NCBI GenBank assembly: GCA_031835245.1
Contig: JAVKOQ010000157.1
Coordinates: 62,001 to 126,000, forward strand
DNA length: 64,000 nucleotides
Reading direction: 5' to 3'
Origin: Balamuthia mandrillaris
Lineage: Eukaryota; Discosea; Longamoebia; Balamuthiidae
The position numbers and the translations under genes are program-made. The notes under the pieces are model-generated. The model was not told the DNA's origin. It did not search any database and saw only the letters and a program-made list of their open reading frames with translations. Shown here one piece after another: positions 48,488 to 59,757 of this stretch (positions are counted from its first letter, which is position 1; every line of letters begins with the position of its first letter).

Positions 48488-50515
48488 TCCCTTTCTCTCT
48501 CCCTCTCTCTTCCCTCTCTCTTCCCTCTCTCTCTCTCTTCCCCCTCTCTCTCTCTTCCCTCTCTCTTCCCTCTCTCTTCCCTCTCTCTCTCTCTTCCCCC
48601 CTCTCTTATGTTTAACAAAACAAAGCTATCGCCACTTCCCTTCCATCCACGATCACGGCGACACGCTGGAGCGCTTATCGCGAGCGACGGCCTCGCTGCT
48701 GCGCGCCGCTCTTGTGGGCCACAAACGCCTCGCCATCGTGATGAGCGGCAGCGGCACCAGCGGGCGCATCGCCTTCCTCTGCGCCCGCGCCTTCAACCGC
48801 CTGTGGTGCTCCGCCGCCGCCGGCGATGGGTCCGTGTTTCATTACCTCATCTCGGGAGGGGAGAAGGCCCTGTTCTCCTCGCAGGAGAAAGCGGAGGATG
48901 ACCCATTGGCCGGCAGGCGGGACCTGGAGGAGCTCACCAGGGAGAAGGAGCTTGTGCTGTTCGTTGGGGTCACGTGTGGTCTTAGTGCCGCTTACGTGGC
49001 GGGACAGCTGGACTATGCCATGCATGACCCGCGGTTCACCACCGTTCTTCTGGGCTTCAACCCGACCGACAGAGCTCGCCGCACGCCCATCGAAGGTTGG
49101 GATAAGACCTTCTTCGACGTTGCCTCCGAGCTCGCCGCTTTGGCTCGGCATCGGCAGGAGGAGCAACGACATTTCGTGTTGAACCCCATCGTTGGACCGG
49201 AAGCAATAACGGGATCGTCGAGAATGAAAGGAGGTTCGGCCACAAAGCTGATGCTGGAAACAGTGTTTGCCACTGCCATCTCCTCGTGCTCCAAAGAACG
49301 ATTCAAGGAGGAGTTAAACGTCAGGAAAGTGCTGTCTCTGTACGAGGACACCTATCGTCAAACTTATGCTCAACTCCTTTCCTCTGCTTCTCCTGCTTCT
49401 TCTGCTTCTTCTTCAACGTGGAACGAGTTAGTCTCTAGCGCGACTCATTCCTTAAAAGAAGGAGGACGAGTTCATTATATTGATGCCTCTTCATCTTCTT
49501 CCTCTTCTTTTGGGTTGATGGCGATGGTGGATGCTTCTGAAGTAGTTCCAACCTACGGAGCACGTCCCACCGACTTTGTCTGCTTCTTGAAAGAGGGTTG
49601 GAATGGAATAAGCAACAAAAAAGAAAGAAGGGGAGCAGAAGAGCAAGAAGCGATGAAGAACTTACCAGTCCCACGTTCGTTGGAGGAGTTTCGAAGAGAA
49701 GTGATGCCACATCTGACTCCTTACGATACTGTCGTTATTTTACGGTTGATACTGGAGAATGAAGAAGTCGGTACGAAAGACGAAGAGATGAACCAGTTCC
49801 AAGAAGAGTTGCAAGCAAAGACACCGGAAGGAGTGTTTTTCATCCGAGTTCTTCCTTCACAAAAAGAAGACGATGAAGAGAACAAGCAAGAAAGAGGCCT
49901 AATCGAGATAAGATTGGGAAGAATGGAGTTGTTGCCAGGCTTGCCTGTCTTTGCGGAGCTTGCCATCAAGTGGACGTTGAACGCCTTGAGCACCAGTGCT
50001 TTCATCGGCTTTGGCAAGGTCTATCGGAACTGCATGATTGGTACCTTCTTCTAACTTTTTTTTTCCTAAAGGGACATTCTTCTTCATCGCTTTCTTCACG
50101 TTCATCGTTTTCTCTTTCTCCTTCTTTTTCTGTCTTTCTCATGTTTTCTTTCTTTTGTAACGAAGATATGGGAGTGACCAACAACAAGCTGTTCTATCGT
50201 TCCATCAACATCCTCCACGCCCTCTCTCATCGACCCATCGAACGATGCACTAAAGCTTTGCTTCGCTCCATTTACCAACAAAACGACGACAAGGAGGTGG
50301 AATCCACTTTGTTGAGCGCTCCCATCTCTCAGCACATTACGCAGGCCACGGGCCGCAGCAAGGTCATTCCTTGCGCTCTTTTGTTGCTGGATGATGAGGG
50401 TGAGAGGGATGTTGGCGCGGCACTAGAAGCATTGGAAAAGGAACCCATCGTGAGGAAGATCATTCTCCAAGCGACCTCTCGCCGCCGCAACACGGACAAG
50501 CGACCGCAGAAATAA
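48307..50515 (+). CDS. Glucokinase regulatory protein-like SIS-domain protein
   Basis: Exons 48307-48437, 48626-50040 and 50166-50515 join in frame. The family includes animal GCKR and bacterial N-acetylmuramate-6-phosphate etherase (MurQ). Two SIS domains are expected. The first shows RLAIVMSGSGTSGRIAFLCA, the phosphosugar-binding SGTSGR loop, then LVLFVGVTCGLSAAYVAGQL and LNPIVGPEAITGSSRMKGGS. This last is the GxExxTGSxRMKGG signature. A second, less conserved half carries GPVFAELAIKWTLNA-like and GFGKVYRNCMI. After the splice comes DMGVTNNKLFYRSINI, close to the VSNxKLYxR block of GCKR. It probably binds or cleaves phosphosugars; whether it regulates a hexokinase or acts as an etherase cannot be decided. 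A (CT)n tract of 150 bp fills the first intron. Confidence 0.9.
48453..48606 (+). repeat. (CT)n tract in the first intron of the GCKR-like gene
   Basis: CT and CCCTCTCT units fill the intron 48438-48625 on the sense strand. Another CT tract lies upstream of the start, at 48092-48121 and 48236-48262. Confidence 0.95.
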
Positions 50516-50877
50516 AGGGAAAGCGATTATCATGAACCCAACGGATTGATTTTATTGTTGAATTTATCGATGAATTATCTATTTTTGGTGTGTCGACGAC
50601 AAATCTCTGAATTCTGGTTGGCTTTTTGAAAAAGATGAATTGATCTCATTTCGGATAATTTTACGGTGAATAACAAAAGAAAGAAAAACGAAAGAAAGAA
50701 AGCAAGACAAAGGGCGAACTTTGATTTTTAATTTTTTTTTTTATTTATTTGGCGGATGGAACAACAACCAACGTTGCTGTTCTAAACTGTTCAGGCCTTT
50801 TGGTTTCTTTCTTTATATTTTGTTAAAACTGCAACTTCGAATTGGCTTTTCGCTTCTCTCTTTTTGATTTAACGAGC

Positions 50878-51415
50878 ATGACAACGCCCACCACAACGGA
50901 TGCTTTCGAACGAGCCTCCGCCTCCCAACAGCTGTCCGACTCTTCTTCCTCCACCCCCAATGCCTCTTCCTCTTCTTCCTCCTCTCAATCCCAATCGGGA
51001 CGTTTCCGCCTTCGCCAGCTGCAAGACTACAAGAAAGATTGGGACGAGTGGGACATTCGCAAGGCCAAACGGCTGCCCAAGAGCAGCCTCAGCGACCTGC
51101 ACCCTTCTTCCCCCAAAGAGGACCCCGCAGCAACGACCCCATCGACAACGACGACGACAACGGAGGAAGACGGCGCGAGCAGCACCTCCAAACCGAGCGG
51201 TCGACATTACCTCTCCCTTGCTCGTCGCCACAACGGCAACCATAACAACAGCGGCGTGGCGATGAACGGTGGAGCAGGGGGAGCCCGCCATGGCGGGGCG
51301 ACGGCCGTCGAGGGAAAGGGCTTTGGGTTCGAGCTGTCGTATGGGAGCTGGGGGAATGTGCCCACTAGTGGCGCATTCAAGAAGAAACGGCGAGGAAACA
51401 GACATATGGTCTCTC

Positions 51416-51455
<40 letters not shown>

Positions 51456-54400
51456 CCCTGCTGCTCTCGTTCTGTTTATCTCTTCTCTCGTTCTCCTCTC
51501 GTTCTTCCCTCGTTCTCTCTTCTTTTTCTTTATTCTCACTTGCTATTTGCAAACGCAGTCGCAAGAAGAACGGAAATCAAAGAAAGAGACGAAACGAAAG
51601 GCACGACTGGAAGAACAGGAGAAGCAAAAGTTGGAGTTGATGAGAAAATGGCGTAACTCTCAACGCGACTTGAAGCGGGTGTCCAGCGCACTGATGGAAA
51701 AGAACGAACTCACCCCAAAACTTTCGCAAAGAGAAAAGGAGAAAGGAGTAACAAAAGAGAAGAAGGGCAAAGGAAAAGATGGAACGGCGGCAGCCGTAGA
51801 TGCCAGTAAACTGAACGATGCAGACTATCAACGCCGGCTTGAATTGGAGGAGGAGGAAAGTCTTCGGTTGTTGAGAGAGTGGAGAGCTGAACAGAAAAAG
51901 TTGAAAGAGTTAAACGCCTCTTTCTTTGATGACTCTGTAACCTCGCCTCCCTCTCCCAAGCGCAAACCTAAGGTAGTCTTGTTCTTCTTTCTTCGCCGCC
52001 CTCTGTTCATTAACTTTGTTCTGACTTTTTTTTGCCCAAAGCCCCCAGAGAAAGACATTAACAGCAACACCAACAAAAAGGAAAAGTACAAACTGGAAAT
52101 CAAAGAAGGAGAAAGTACACTTGCTGTCTTGCGACGGTTGATTGCGCAACAGGAAGCCAACCAACTCACAGCAGGAGAGGAAGAGGAGGACGAAGGAGAA
52201 GAAGAGGACGAAGCAACCTCAGTAACAGCAACAAACGAAACCAACGAAACGGAAGCAGAATCCGACTTTACGAGCTCAAACGGATTAACTTCAGATAGTG
52301 ATGGTGTAGGTGGCTCAGAAAGCGAAGATGGCAGCAGAACATCAACAACTCCTTCTCGCAGAAGACGAAGGTGTAAAGCTCCAGTCATCGTTTGGGAATC
52401 TCCAAACTTCAAAAAAGCCTTTTCTTCATCTGCTTCTGTTGAATCCTCGCCACGACAGCATATGTGGACAAGAGCAGGCCAACAACAACACCACAAACGA
52501 AATGCTTTGCGTGGCAAAGGACCATTTTTGTTACGTGGGAAAGGAAGCAAAGAAGAGCATCGCTCTCACAGTTTGGAATACCAACGACGACAACAACTGC
52601 AACAAAGCTCTAGTCACGAAGACATGAGCTCCGTGATGGCAATGGAGAGGGGGACACCAACGTTGAAGAGAGAAAGCAGTTGGGAATGGGATTTTGGAGA
52701 TGGTCACCAGCAACAAAAAATACAGGAATGGGACTTCGGAGAGAAGAAGCACGCTGAAAGCAACAGTCCGCGAGATGGAGAAGGAAGGAACTCAATAACA
52801 ACATCTCAGGATGATATCAATGGAGGAGCTGAAAACAAGGACGATGATAGCGAGAAAAAAGCGAAAGAAAAAGCAGAGGATACAACTTTGAGAACTTTGC
52901 GTTCAGACGAGGACAAAAGCGCAGAAGATAGCAAAGGAGAAAAACAGGTTGGAACAGAAAAACGAGACCAACGAGAAGAAATCAAATCAGAGGAAGCAGA
53001 AGCAGAGAGCAGGAAAGGAAGATCAGGATCAGAACAGGAAGAAACTAAAGGCGACGGAATGACGAATGAGCAATTGCGAAGAAAATCTTTCAATGACGTT
53101 ACCAAAGAAGAAGAAAACAGTTCAAACAAAGAAACTACGACAGGAGTATCACCAGAGGACAGTACTTCTTCTGCTCTCTTTGTTGCTACCGATGACGACG
53201 ATGACGGTATCGAAGGAGAGCCTGAAGAAGAAAAGGAGCCACAAGAATCCAATGAAGAAACCGCACTGACAAACAAAAAGAAAACCACAAAAGAAAAGAA
53301 CACGAAAGAAACTGCAACAACGTCGTCGATGACAGAAAAGTTAAAAATGTTGAAAGACATGAACGCATGGCAACTGCCCAACAAAAAGAAGAGCGGCTCT
53401 TTGGAATGTACGAGAGTTCAAACGGCGGCGCTTCGTAACCTGAGAGAAGAGGAACGACAGCGCGAGAACGGTTTGGGTAAAACGATCGACCCAGAAGAGG
53501 AAGCTGCGGAAGAAGGAAAAGAAAAAGATGAAGGAGGTGACGAAAACGTGCGAGAAGGACAAAGAAGAACGAGAAGGAGAGAAAACAGTCAGGAGAGCAA
53601 GACAAGCAAACCAAGTGTTTTGTCGACTCGAAAACTCTCTGTTCCCACTTCTGCTTCGGAGAGTCGTAATCATTCTTCCTCGACCTCGTCTGGCCCTTCT
53701 ACTTCGAATCAAATTGTGACGAGAAACACGGCTGGAGCGAATGACGGGGGACGAGTGCTTCGACGATCGAAATCTATTCCCGATATGATGTTTCTTCGAG
53801 CTTCTCGTCGTGTCGTTATTGATGTCTCTGGTATCATTTTCTTTCTTTAGTTTCTCTTTACATTTACTTTGATATTCAATGACGTTCTCCGAAACAACAA
53901 ACAGTTGTTGAAGCAAAGAATTTGGATATTGAGGATAGCAAAGCTGTGCCTTGTTGCGTTGTGGAGCTTCGAGGCACTCAACAACGTTTCAAAACTTCGC
54001 GCAAAGACGATGCCAATCCTACTTGGAACAGCCATTTAACATTGTGCGCTTTCTCTCATCTTGCTTCTCCCTTCTCGTCTCCTCCTTTCTCACCAACAAC
54101 AAAACAATAGTACCTATTTTGAATTCGAAACAGATGCAGGAGAGTTCTGGAAAGAAGCCTACTTGGACTTCACCGTGGTCTATCGCCCCCAAAAAAGCAA
54201 ACGAAAGTCCCACACGCTCGGCAAAGTTTCGCTCAACCCAAGTTCTCTCCAACTTGGTGCCATCTACGATCTCTGGTTGGACCTCGAGGATCCTCTCTTC
54301 GAAAACTGTCTTTGGGCGGAAGACACCACTTTCAACAACTGGAACAATGGACATTGTCATGGCTTTCTTCATCTGCGGATACAACGCCATGACGACCCTA

Positions 54401-55185
54401 AACGAAGCATGTTGGCGCATTTGGGAACGTGCATGCGGAGCATTCCGGCTCGCTTGGCGGCGGGAGACATCGTGCTCATCAACGAGAAGAAAAGGCTTGC
54501 CACGCAAGCCGTTCATTTGGCCATTCGCAGTCCCGTATGTTCTCTGTTTCTATTTCTCCTTTGTCGTTCAGCCTTTCTTTCTTTGGTTATTTACTCTTTT
54601 CTCACTTCACCAACAGTGGGACCACATGGGGATGGTGGTTCGTATGAGGGGAGAGAAGGACCTCGTCCTATTGGAATCGACGATGGATGGAGTCGATGTG
54701 TACTTCCTGGACTCTAGGCTAGATTTCTATCGCGAGACTGCCACGCTAGGCATTCGTCGTCTTCAAAACTGTAATCGAGACAACGCCATGATCCAGGTTT
54801 TCTGTCTATCTTGTTTTCCTTCTCTCCTTCCTTTCTTTTCTTCTGTTCATTCCGTCGCTTATCACCTTTTAAAAACAAACAGTCCATGATGAACTTTGTG
54901 GATTCAGTTCTCGGCAAACCCTACAACAAGAACTTTGTACAGATGGTTCGTGGCAAATACGGCCAACGTAACCAACAAGACAGCCTCTCCTCTTTCTTCT
55001 GCTCTCAACTCGTTGCTGCTGCCTATCAACACATGGGCTTGCTCTCTCCCTCGGTGGCGGCCAACAACTACCTGCCGAACCACTTTGAGAAGGCGGAGGC
55101 CATGCCTTGGTTGAGGGACGTGTCCTTTGCGGAGATCATGCTCATGCCGAGAAAGAAAAAGAAGAAGAAAGGAGAAGCCAAGTGA
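50878..55185 (+). CDS. C2 domain with permuted papain-like (NlpC/P60) domain
   Basis: Exons 50878-51408, 51559-51972, 52042-53830, 53905-54043, 54111-54534, 54617-54796 and 54883-55185 are all in phase. The first 980 residues are charged and disordered, with many Glu/Lys and Ser runs. A C2-like domain is assembled only across splices: RRVVIDVSVVEAKNLDIEDS, then RGTQQRFKTSRKDDANPTWN, then TYFEFETDAG. C2 domains bind membranes or calcium. The C-terminus resembles the permuted NlpC/P60 or YiiX-type papain fold. WDHMGMVVRM offers the His, a long middle follows, and SSFFCSQLVAAAYQHMGLL holds the Cys next to an NNYLPNHF motif. Related enzymes act as lipid or peptide amidases. A membrane-targeted hydrolase is the best guess. 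The tail KKKKKKGEAK is basic. Confidence 0.82.
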
Positions 55186-55243
55186 AACAATAACAAGAAT
55201 TAAACATTATTTACAACAAAACAAAAAGGAATAGGAGAACAGT

Positions 55244-55466
55244 TCAGTAGTCATCAAAAGAGAAGCGTTGGGGAGGGCGCCTCTCCCGTCGCGTTTGTAC
55301 GTGCTGCCACTGTTCCAACTGCTGAGCCTGATGACGGGTCATTCTCATGCGGCTGCCCTGCCGCTCCAGCTTCCTGGCGTTCTCCTCCAAGGATTGCACC
55401 TGACGGATGGTGTTTTGCATGGTGAAACTGGCTTCGCGGGAGAGTCTTTGTCGTCGTGGGTCCATT
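55244..55466 (-). CDS. Small basic helical protein
   Basis: A 73-residue single-exon frame with ATG at 55466 and stop at 55246-55244. It is Arg/Gln-rich (MDPRRQRLSREASFTMQNTI, then a helix QSLEENARKLERQGSRMR) and ends RFSFDDY. It converges with the C2 gene only 58 bp away, where intergenic space is otherwise AT-rich. Codon use and a clean helix suggest it is real. No family is recognised. It could be a small subunit or a tail-interacting peptide, but nothing proves this. Confidence 0.5.
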
Positions 55467-55738
55467 TCGGTTTTTTTTGTTGTGGTCAAAATTTTGTTTC
55501 GGAGTGTTTGTGTTTCCTCGGTTTGGGTTCGTTGTTGCCGCTGAGTGGCGCTATAAGAGGAGCGGTTTTTAAAATTTCGCAGAAATAAAACTCTTCCTCG
55601 AAAATATTTGAGTAGAAAATTCTTCTAAATTTTTTAGCTCATCCAACCATTAATCAAAAAAATAAATTGTGAGGCCACCAATCATAAATCATAGTCTTGT
55701 AAATTTCGTCATTTGTCGTTTGCAGCGCTCCAAGAAAA

Positions 55739-56310
55739 ATGGAAGAGGAGAAAGGCGATGGGAGGAGCTTCTTTCCGGAGTGGCGGAAGGAAGGGTCTGG
55801 TGTTGGGTTTGAGTTTGTGGGCGAGGCCCCGCGCACCATCTATCCTCTCGTACAAACGGCTCACTTGGACATGGGCGTGGAGACCGTGCCTCCAAACAGC
55901 CGCATTCCTGAGCACAGCCACGCCGACAAAGAAGAGATCATCTTCATCAGCAGGTTTTTTTTTTAAAAATGTGTTCCTCTTCTTCTTTCTTCTTTCTTCG
56001 ATATGCATAAGCTCAATAAATAATTGAAGAGGAAACGGCAAAGCGACGGTGGGCGGGATAAGCAGAGAGGTGGGGCCAGGAAGCGTTCTGTACATTCCGC
56101 CGGCAGCGGTTCATTGTCTGGACAATGTTGGAGAAGAACCCATCTTGGTACAGTCCAAACCTCTCTACCTTTACCATTTTTTTTGAAAAAAACACAAAGG
56201 CTCACACTTATGATAAACCAAAGCTGACATGGACTTTTGCACCTCCAAGAGAAGGATTCCGAACGCAGCTGGAGCAACGCGTGGAAGAGAACACTTGTCG
56301 TCGTATCTAG
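55739..56310 (+). CDS. Cupin-domain protein
   Basis: Three exons: 55739-55954, about 56027-56145, and about 56200-56310. The protein of about 148 residues is a single small beta-barrel. Metal-ligand motifs of cupins are present: PEHSHADKEEIIFISRG (HxHxxxxE, cupin motif 1) and YIPPAAVHCLDNVG with the final His (motif 2). After it comes a C-terminal strand TYDKPKLTWTFAPPREGF. Cupins of this size can be dioxygenases, isomerases or sugar-binding proteins, and the substrate is unknown. Introns are short and AT-rich. The start at 55739 is the first ATG in frame. Confidence 0.8.
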
Positions 56311-56600
56311 TTGCTTTTCCTCTCCTTCCGTCTTGTCGTTTACTTCTCTGTCCGGTATCTTTCTTTTCCAACATTCACGTTGTGGGGAAACGCGTTGTTG
56401 AGACGAGAAGCTATCCGCTACCTCGTCCTCTTTGTCTCTCTTTTCTCTTCATCGTTCTCTTCATCGTTTGACTATGCTAACTGGACACCGCATATTAAAC
56501 CGCAACCACACATTTTCATGTTGATATAGTATCTCGATAGCTTCAACAAACAGAAAAAAGGGTGTTACAGAACGTTGGCGACAAGCTGTGAGCGGCTGGT

Positions 56601-56713
56601 TTATATTATTTGGTTGTCCATCGGGGCACTGTAACCGCTGCCACAACCCCTTGTAGTGTTACACATCCGAGAGATTAGTACGCATACTACGGCAGGAAAT
56701 AAGAGAGCCATAG

Positions 56714-56759
<46 letters not shown>

Positions 56760-57695
56760 GAGAAGAGACACCTTGAGCAGACTTGAAAATTCGTTTCCCG
56801 CAACCTCGAACGTCGGAGAGAGGATCATACTTAAAGCAGTTCAATCCGCGGTTGTTGAAATTGGGGTAACAAAACGTTTTGGATGAGCTATCCAAAGCTA
56901 TGGATAGTGGAGGAATCATTGTGGTTGGGTCCACCGAGCACAAGCCCGTAGTGACCGAGGACGTCTTCAACAACAGTCAATACAAAGGAATACCACAAAC
57001 AGAAAAGAACAGACAAAAACGATAAACGTTACCGCCCAAAAGATCCATCCTTCAAAATCGTAGGGTAACACGTAAAACACTGTGCCATTATCATCCACGG
57101 CAATACCGCCGGCCACGACACCGGTGTAGGTGTACTGATTTCCTCTGGCAATGATAACGCTTTCGTTGACAGCTTTGAAATCTGTAAGGGCTAGCTCACC
57201 GTGGCTGTTCACGGCAAACGCTGTTTTTTTAAAAAAGAAGCATTCAGGGAGTGTAAGAAAGGCATTAGTGAGCCTGCATGCTTTATACAAAAGGTGAACT
57301 CCAGAGAAGGAAATACGTACCGATGGGGTTGGTGATATTTTCAAGCGTCTCCTTCTGCACAGGTTTTGGACGAGATGCCATTGGGTCAACAAACCATAGT
57401 TCAACGCTCTCGCATGAATAGTCGACGTCGTAACGTGGAATGCACTTCAGCCACCAAAGTCGGCCAGTGGGGTCGGCAGTGAGACCTCTTATCTCACCCA
57501 TGTCTTCCAACAGGGTCTTGCTCCTGCCTTGTTCGGTAAAGACGACCAGAGAGTATCCGTCCTCGGGCAGTTCAGGGGGCAACGCTGCAAAGATTTGGTT
57601 CTCCACCACTGCAAATGGGATGCTCCCAAAGTGCTCAGGTTTCACAAGCACGTGCAATTTCAACTGGTGCCCTTCCATGTCGGACGACCAGATGG
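56601..57695 (-). CDS. Secreted propeller-like module B
   Basis: Exons start at 57695 with AIWSSDMEGHQLKLHVLVKP and continue through SIPFAVVENQIFAALP, GEIRGLTADPTGRLWWLKCI, FAVNSHGELALTDFKAV and GLCSVDPTTMIPPLSIALDS. The last exon gives a Cys-rich tail CNTTRGCGSGYSAPMDN and a stop at 56601-56603. The GLTADxTGRLWWLKC and GGIAxDDxG motifs suggest an NHL/SMP-30-like beta-propeller. No signal peptide exon is visible just upstream. Its first exon begins in phase 1, exactly like exon 2 of module A, so it may be spliced from module A as a second repeat of one protein. Otherwise it is a paralogue that lost its first exon. The first intron after the last module exon is a (GA/CT)n tract. Confidence 0.65.
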
Positions 57696-57699
57696 CTGC

Positions 57700-58065
57700 G
57701 ACGAAATAAAGCGTTAAACAAAAACGGAAGCTCGAGCATTTTTTTAGATAAGAAGAGAAACATGAGGTCTGATTTCATGTAAGGCACCGTAAAACAACGA
57801 TAGCTCCGGTTGGATGACTTAGTGGGGGGGCCCTGCTATGGACAACCATTCAAGGCAATGCGGAGCCCGTTTTGTGCCTCTTTTGAACCCCAAGGTATTT
57901 TTTGTTGTTCCCGGTGATGATCATTCTCGGTTCTGGACACACCAATAAAAGGGAATGTTTCTTATGTTTTATTCAGAGAGTTGCCACAACAACTGAAAAA
58001 AAGAAAGTCTCCATTACCAGCAACTGGAAAGAAGCAAAGAGTCGGGGGATAGCTGGTATGAACAA
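57700..58065. other. Sequence between the two propeller modules
   Basis: I looked here for a signal-peptide exon for module B. The hydrophobic stretch read from an ATG near 57760 on the minus strand is not in phase with module B's first exon. The segment has no other support and may be intron if the two modules form one gene. Confidence 0.4.
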
Positions 58066-58146
58066 CTAGGATCTCCATTTGGCTACAGTTACAGAAGACA
58101 CCACCCCTGTTGGTTTCAAGCGCCAAGTGACGTTACTCACGTGAAA

Positions 58147-58206
<60 letters not shown>

Positions 58207-59331
58207 AACATACCCTGTGCAGACAAGAAAATTTGTTGGCCACAAACTTTAGGAAGTGGATCGTACTCAAAGCTGTATAACCCTCTGCCCTCATGGTAAA
58301 ATAAACTTGTAGATGAGGTATCCACGGCAATGGTCGATGGAGGGAAACCGTCGTATGGGTACACGTTGCACAAGGTATCCGTGTTCCCAGAAGGTGCCAT
58401 CTTCGTTGCACCGAAGTCAACAAAGTTGGTCATTGTTTGTTAGACATTGTCAGAAAAATGAAGAACAAAACAAAACTAACAGCACATACTCTTAAGAAAC
58501 TCAGGACCAACTCGTCGAAGGCGAACGCAAAGTACACATCGCCAATCTCGTCTATTGCGATGCCTCCTGCGGCAGTGTTCGCGATTTGGGTGTACGTGTA
58601 TTCTCCAACAATGACGACACTTTCGTTGTGAATGTTCAATCCGGTGACGGCCAGCTCACCCTGGCTGTTCACGTCAAAAGCTGTTTTTTACAACAACAAA
58701 AAGTAAACATACGGCTACGCAGCCACGCTTTTTGAAGATAAACATAAAGAAAAAACGCATACCAATGGGGAAGGCAAGTTCGTCAAGTGTGTCCTGCTTC
58801 AAAGGTTTCGGAGGAGAGGCCTTCGGGTCCACTGACCATACTTCAACACTCTTGCACCAGTCGTTCTGGTCTTGATGCGGGTTGCACTTCAACCACCAAA
58901 GTCGGCCGGTTTCGTCGGCAGTGAGACCTCGGATACGTCCTAAGTTTTTCAGCAGGGTCTTGTTTTTGCCTTGCTCGGAAAACACGAGCAATGAGTCTCC
59001 GTGCGGAGAGGGCCATGCGGCAAAGATCATGCGTTCCACCACTGCAAAAGGAATACTGGCGGTGGTAGTGTTCACGGAAGTGAGGAGCGCGTGCAATCGC
59101 AATTCGCCGCCTTCTTGATTGACTGACCTAATGGCTACACCACCCAAACAAACAGGAGTTAAACAAGGAAAAAAAGGACAAACAGATGGAAGGCAAAAAT
59201 GTAAGGAAGAAGAAGAAACCAATGGTTCCATTGTTGAGGAGTTCCTGGAAGTAAACGCGAGCCTCGGCATGACTTCGCTCCACAGCGAAAGCGGCCAGCA
59301 GGAGAATCAACAAAGCGCCAAGTCTGTTCAT
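58066..59331 (-). CDS. Secreted propeller-like protein, module A
   Basis: The ATG at 59331 starts a signal peptide MNRLGALLILLLAAFAVERS. Exons follow at 59134-58763, 58680-58508 and about 58402-58215. They encode IRSVNQEGGELRLHALLTSV, ASIPFAVVERMIFAAWPS, LGRIRGLTADETGRLWWLKC, FDVNSQGELAVTGLNIHN and NVYPYDGFPPSTIAVDTSS. The repeats fit a beta-propeller of the NHL/SMP-30 type. One end is ambiguous. The last donor can join a short exon (GVVSSVTVAKWRS, stop at 58066) or, in the same phase, the first exon of module B at 57695. It is probably extracellular. Two pairs of conserved Cys lie in the WWLKC and LCNVYPYD regions. Confidence 0.72.
58146..58204 (-). repeat. (CT)n tract after the module A donor
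   Basis: Twenty-nine GA units on the plus strand, CT on the transcript, directly after the donor GTATGTTTCTT. Module B has a matching shorter tract at about 56720-56765 at the same place. Confidence 0.95.
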
Positions 59332-59757
59332 GATACGGCGAGCACACTGGCTTGTGTGACCAGAGTTGAAAAATAAACACAAAGCTAAAAGAACAGAATA
59401 CACGGTAATGCAGTCGCACGAAAATAAATGTCGTGCCTTGTGTTAATTGCCGCGTGCAGCGTTTTGTTGGAGTGGAGTAAAAATAACGTAACCCTTCTCT
59501 TTGAAAAGCCGCTAAGCACGTGTCTTTAAGACGTTTGTCTTTAAAGCGTGTTATTGCCGCCGTCCAACAACGCCTACAGGATAGGGGTCGATACTGAGGT
59601 GGCGGTTCCACAGGGTGTGTTCGTTGCGGAAGGGAGGGGAAGAAGAAAAAAAGGAAAAAGCCGATAGTTCCTATAGTCGACATATAGCAAACTTTCTTTG
59701 TTTTGGTGTCCGTTGGAGCAGTTGGAAGGAAGAGCAGGATATTGTGCTGTGGGAAAG

